In this document: in pieces, positions 28,662 to 28,922 of the stretch
Position numbering within the stretch: the first letter of the stretch is position 1
Layout: each line of letters begins with the position of its first letter
NCBI GenBank assembly: GCA_030180075.1
Contig: JASNJN010000484.1
Coordinates: 1 to 28,922 of the forward strand
Origin: Mikrocytos mackini
Lineage: Eukaryota; Endomyxa; Ascetosporea; Mikrocytida; Mikrocytiidae
Direction: 5' to 3'
DNA length: 28,922 nt
Made by a program: the position numbers and the translations under genes
The notes under the pieces: generated by a model
Told to the model about the DNA's origin: nothing
Database searches by the model: none
What the model saw: only the letters and a program-made list of their open reading frames with translations

Positions 28662-28922
28662 TTCAAGGCTTAACTACGAACTAACCGACAAATCATTGAA
28701 CATAGAAAATATCGAGAAGATAAAGGACGTATTCCTAGTTTTTGACAGCTATGAAGAGATAGATTATTTGCCCGATGTAAACTTCTTTATACCAACTAAA
28801 TCAATCCAGCCAAATAATAAAATAAACTATTTGGTTTATAGTTCAATACTACAACAAATAAACGAGAAAATAAACATAGGGAACGAATCAGACAAAACAG
28901 AGCTTGTTTTATTTTCGCTAGA
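28618..28922 (+). CDS. Partial unknown protein running off the window
   Basis: An open plus-strand frame continues to the end of the window. The only ATG upstream is 28618, but bases up to about 28661 lie antisense to the hAT fragment, so the real coding part probably starts to the right of that. From about 28672 it reads NYELTDKSLNIENIEKIKDV and then FDSYEEIDYLPDVNFFIPTK, with codon use typical of a real gene (acidic, Ile/Asn/Lys-rich). No family is recognised. It may be the stump of a gene cut by the hAT insertion. Confidence 0.45.
   Translation, partial: MFLICFLSKNVEEGISRLNYELTDKSLNIENIEKIKDVFLVFDSYEEIDYLPDVNFFIPTKSIQPNNKINYLVYSSILQQINEKINIGNESDKTELVLFSL

Overview
The window looks like a piece of an AT-rich, transposon-loaded genome of a compact unicellular eukaryote. 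A microsporidian is the best guess: there are short intronless genes, three housekeeping genes packed into about 4.2 kb, very short intergenic gaps, and Ty3/gypsy, Merlin (IS1595-like), Tc1/mariner, MULE and hAT elements together. This identification is inference from gene style and element mix; no rRNA or marker gene is present to settle it.

Layout. 1-175 holds a small array of GTCA/TGAC palindromes with a few N bases. 205-525 is a G+C-rich, strongly hairpinned insert with an 11-bp target duplication and a short A tail. 1023-2261 holds relics of a Merlin-type and a Tc1/mariner transposase. 2262-2570 is a foldback element. 2571-6234 is a broken, 5'-truncated Ty3/gypsy pol region with its protease, reverse transcriptase, RNase H and integrase still readable in pieces.

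6672-10853 is the only ordinary gene cluster: a Na+/H+ exchanger (+), the proteasome lid subunit Rpn9 (-), and a Mob1-family kinase activator (-) whose N-terminus is out of frame by one base. The first two are convergent with 75 bp between stop codons.

From 10.9 kb to the end the DNA is almost entirely mobile. 11430-12832 is a non-autonomous hAT-type element with an exact 8-bp target duplication, and nested in it is a second hAT MITE (12225-12590), also with an exact 8-bp duplication. 13358-18822 is a complete MULE with about 280-bp terminal inverted repeats that are 99% identical; it carries a 788-residue transposase with three C2H2 fingers, a MULE catalytic core and a SWIM-like motif, but the expected second catalytic Asp is Gly. 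The right inverted repeat carries a second copy of the first 37 codons, and the interior has decayed coding-like stretches on the minus strand. 19130-20051 is a Merlin transposase broken by one base in a T6 run. 20190-22230 is a decayed gene of unknown family interrupted by a MITE. 21332-26573 holds five more inverted-repeat elements, one pogo/Tigger-like with TA duplications and two hAT-like. At 27272-28661 the two ends of hAT transposases face each other across a dense array of GACACAATTGTGTC-type palindromes, and a partial unknown plus-strand reading frame runs off the right edge.

The genes do not form one pathway. The window reads as a small island of housekeeping genes in a sea of successive and nested transposon insertions of different ages.
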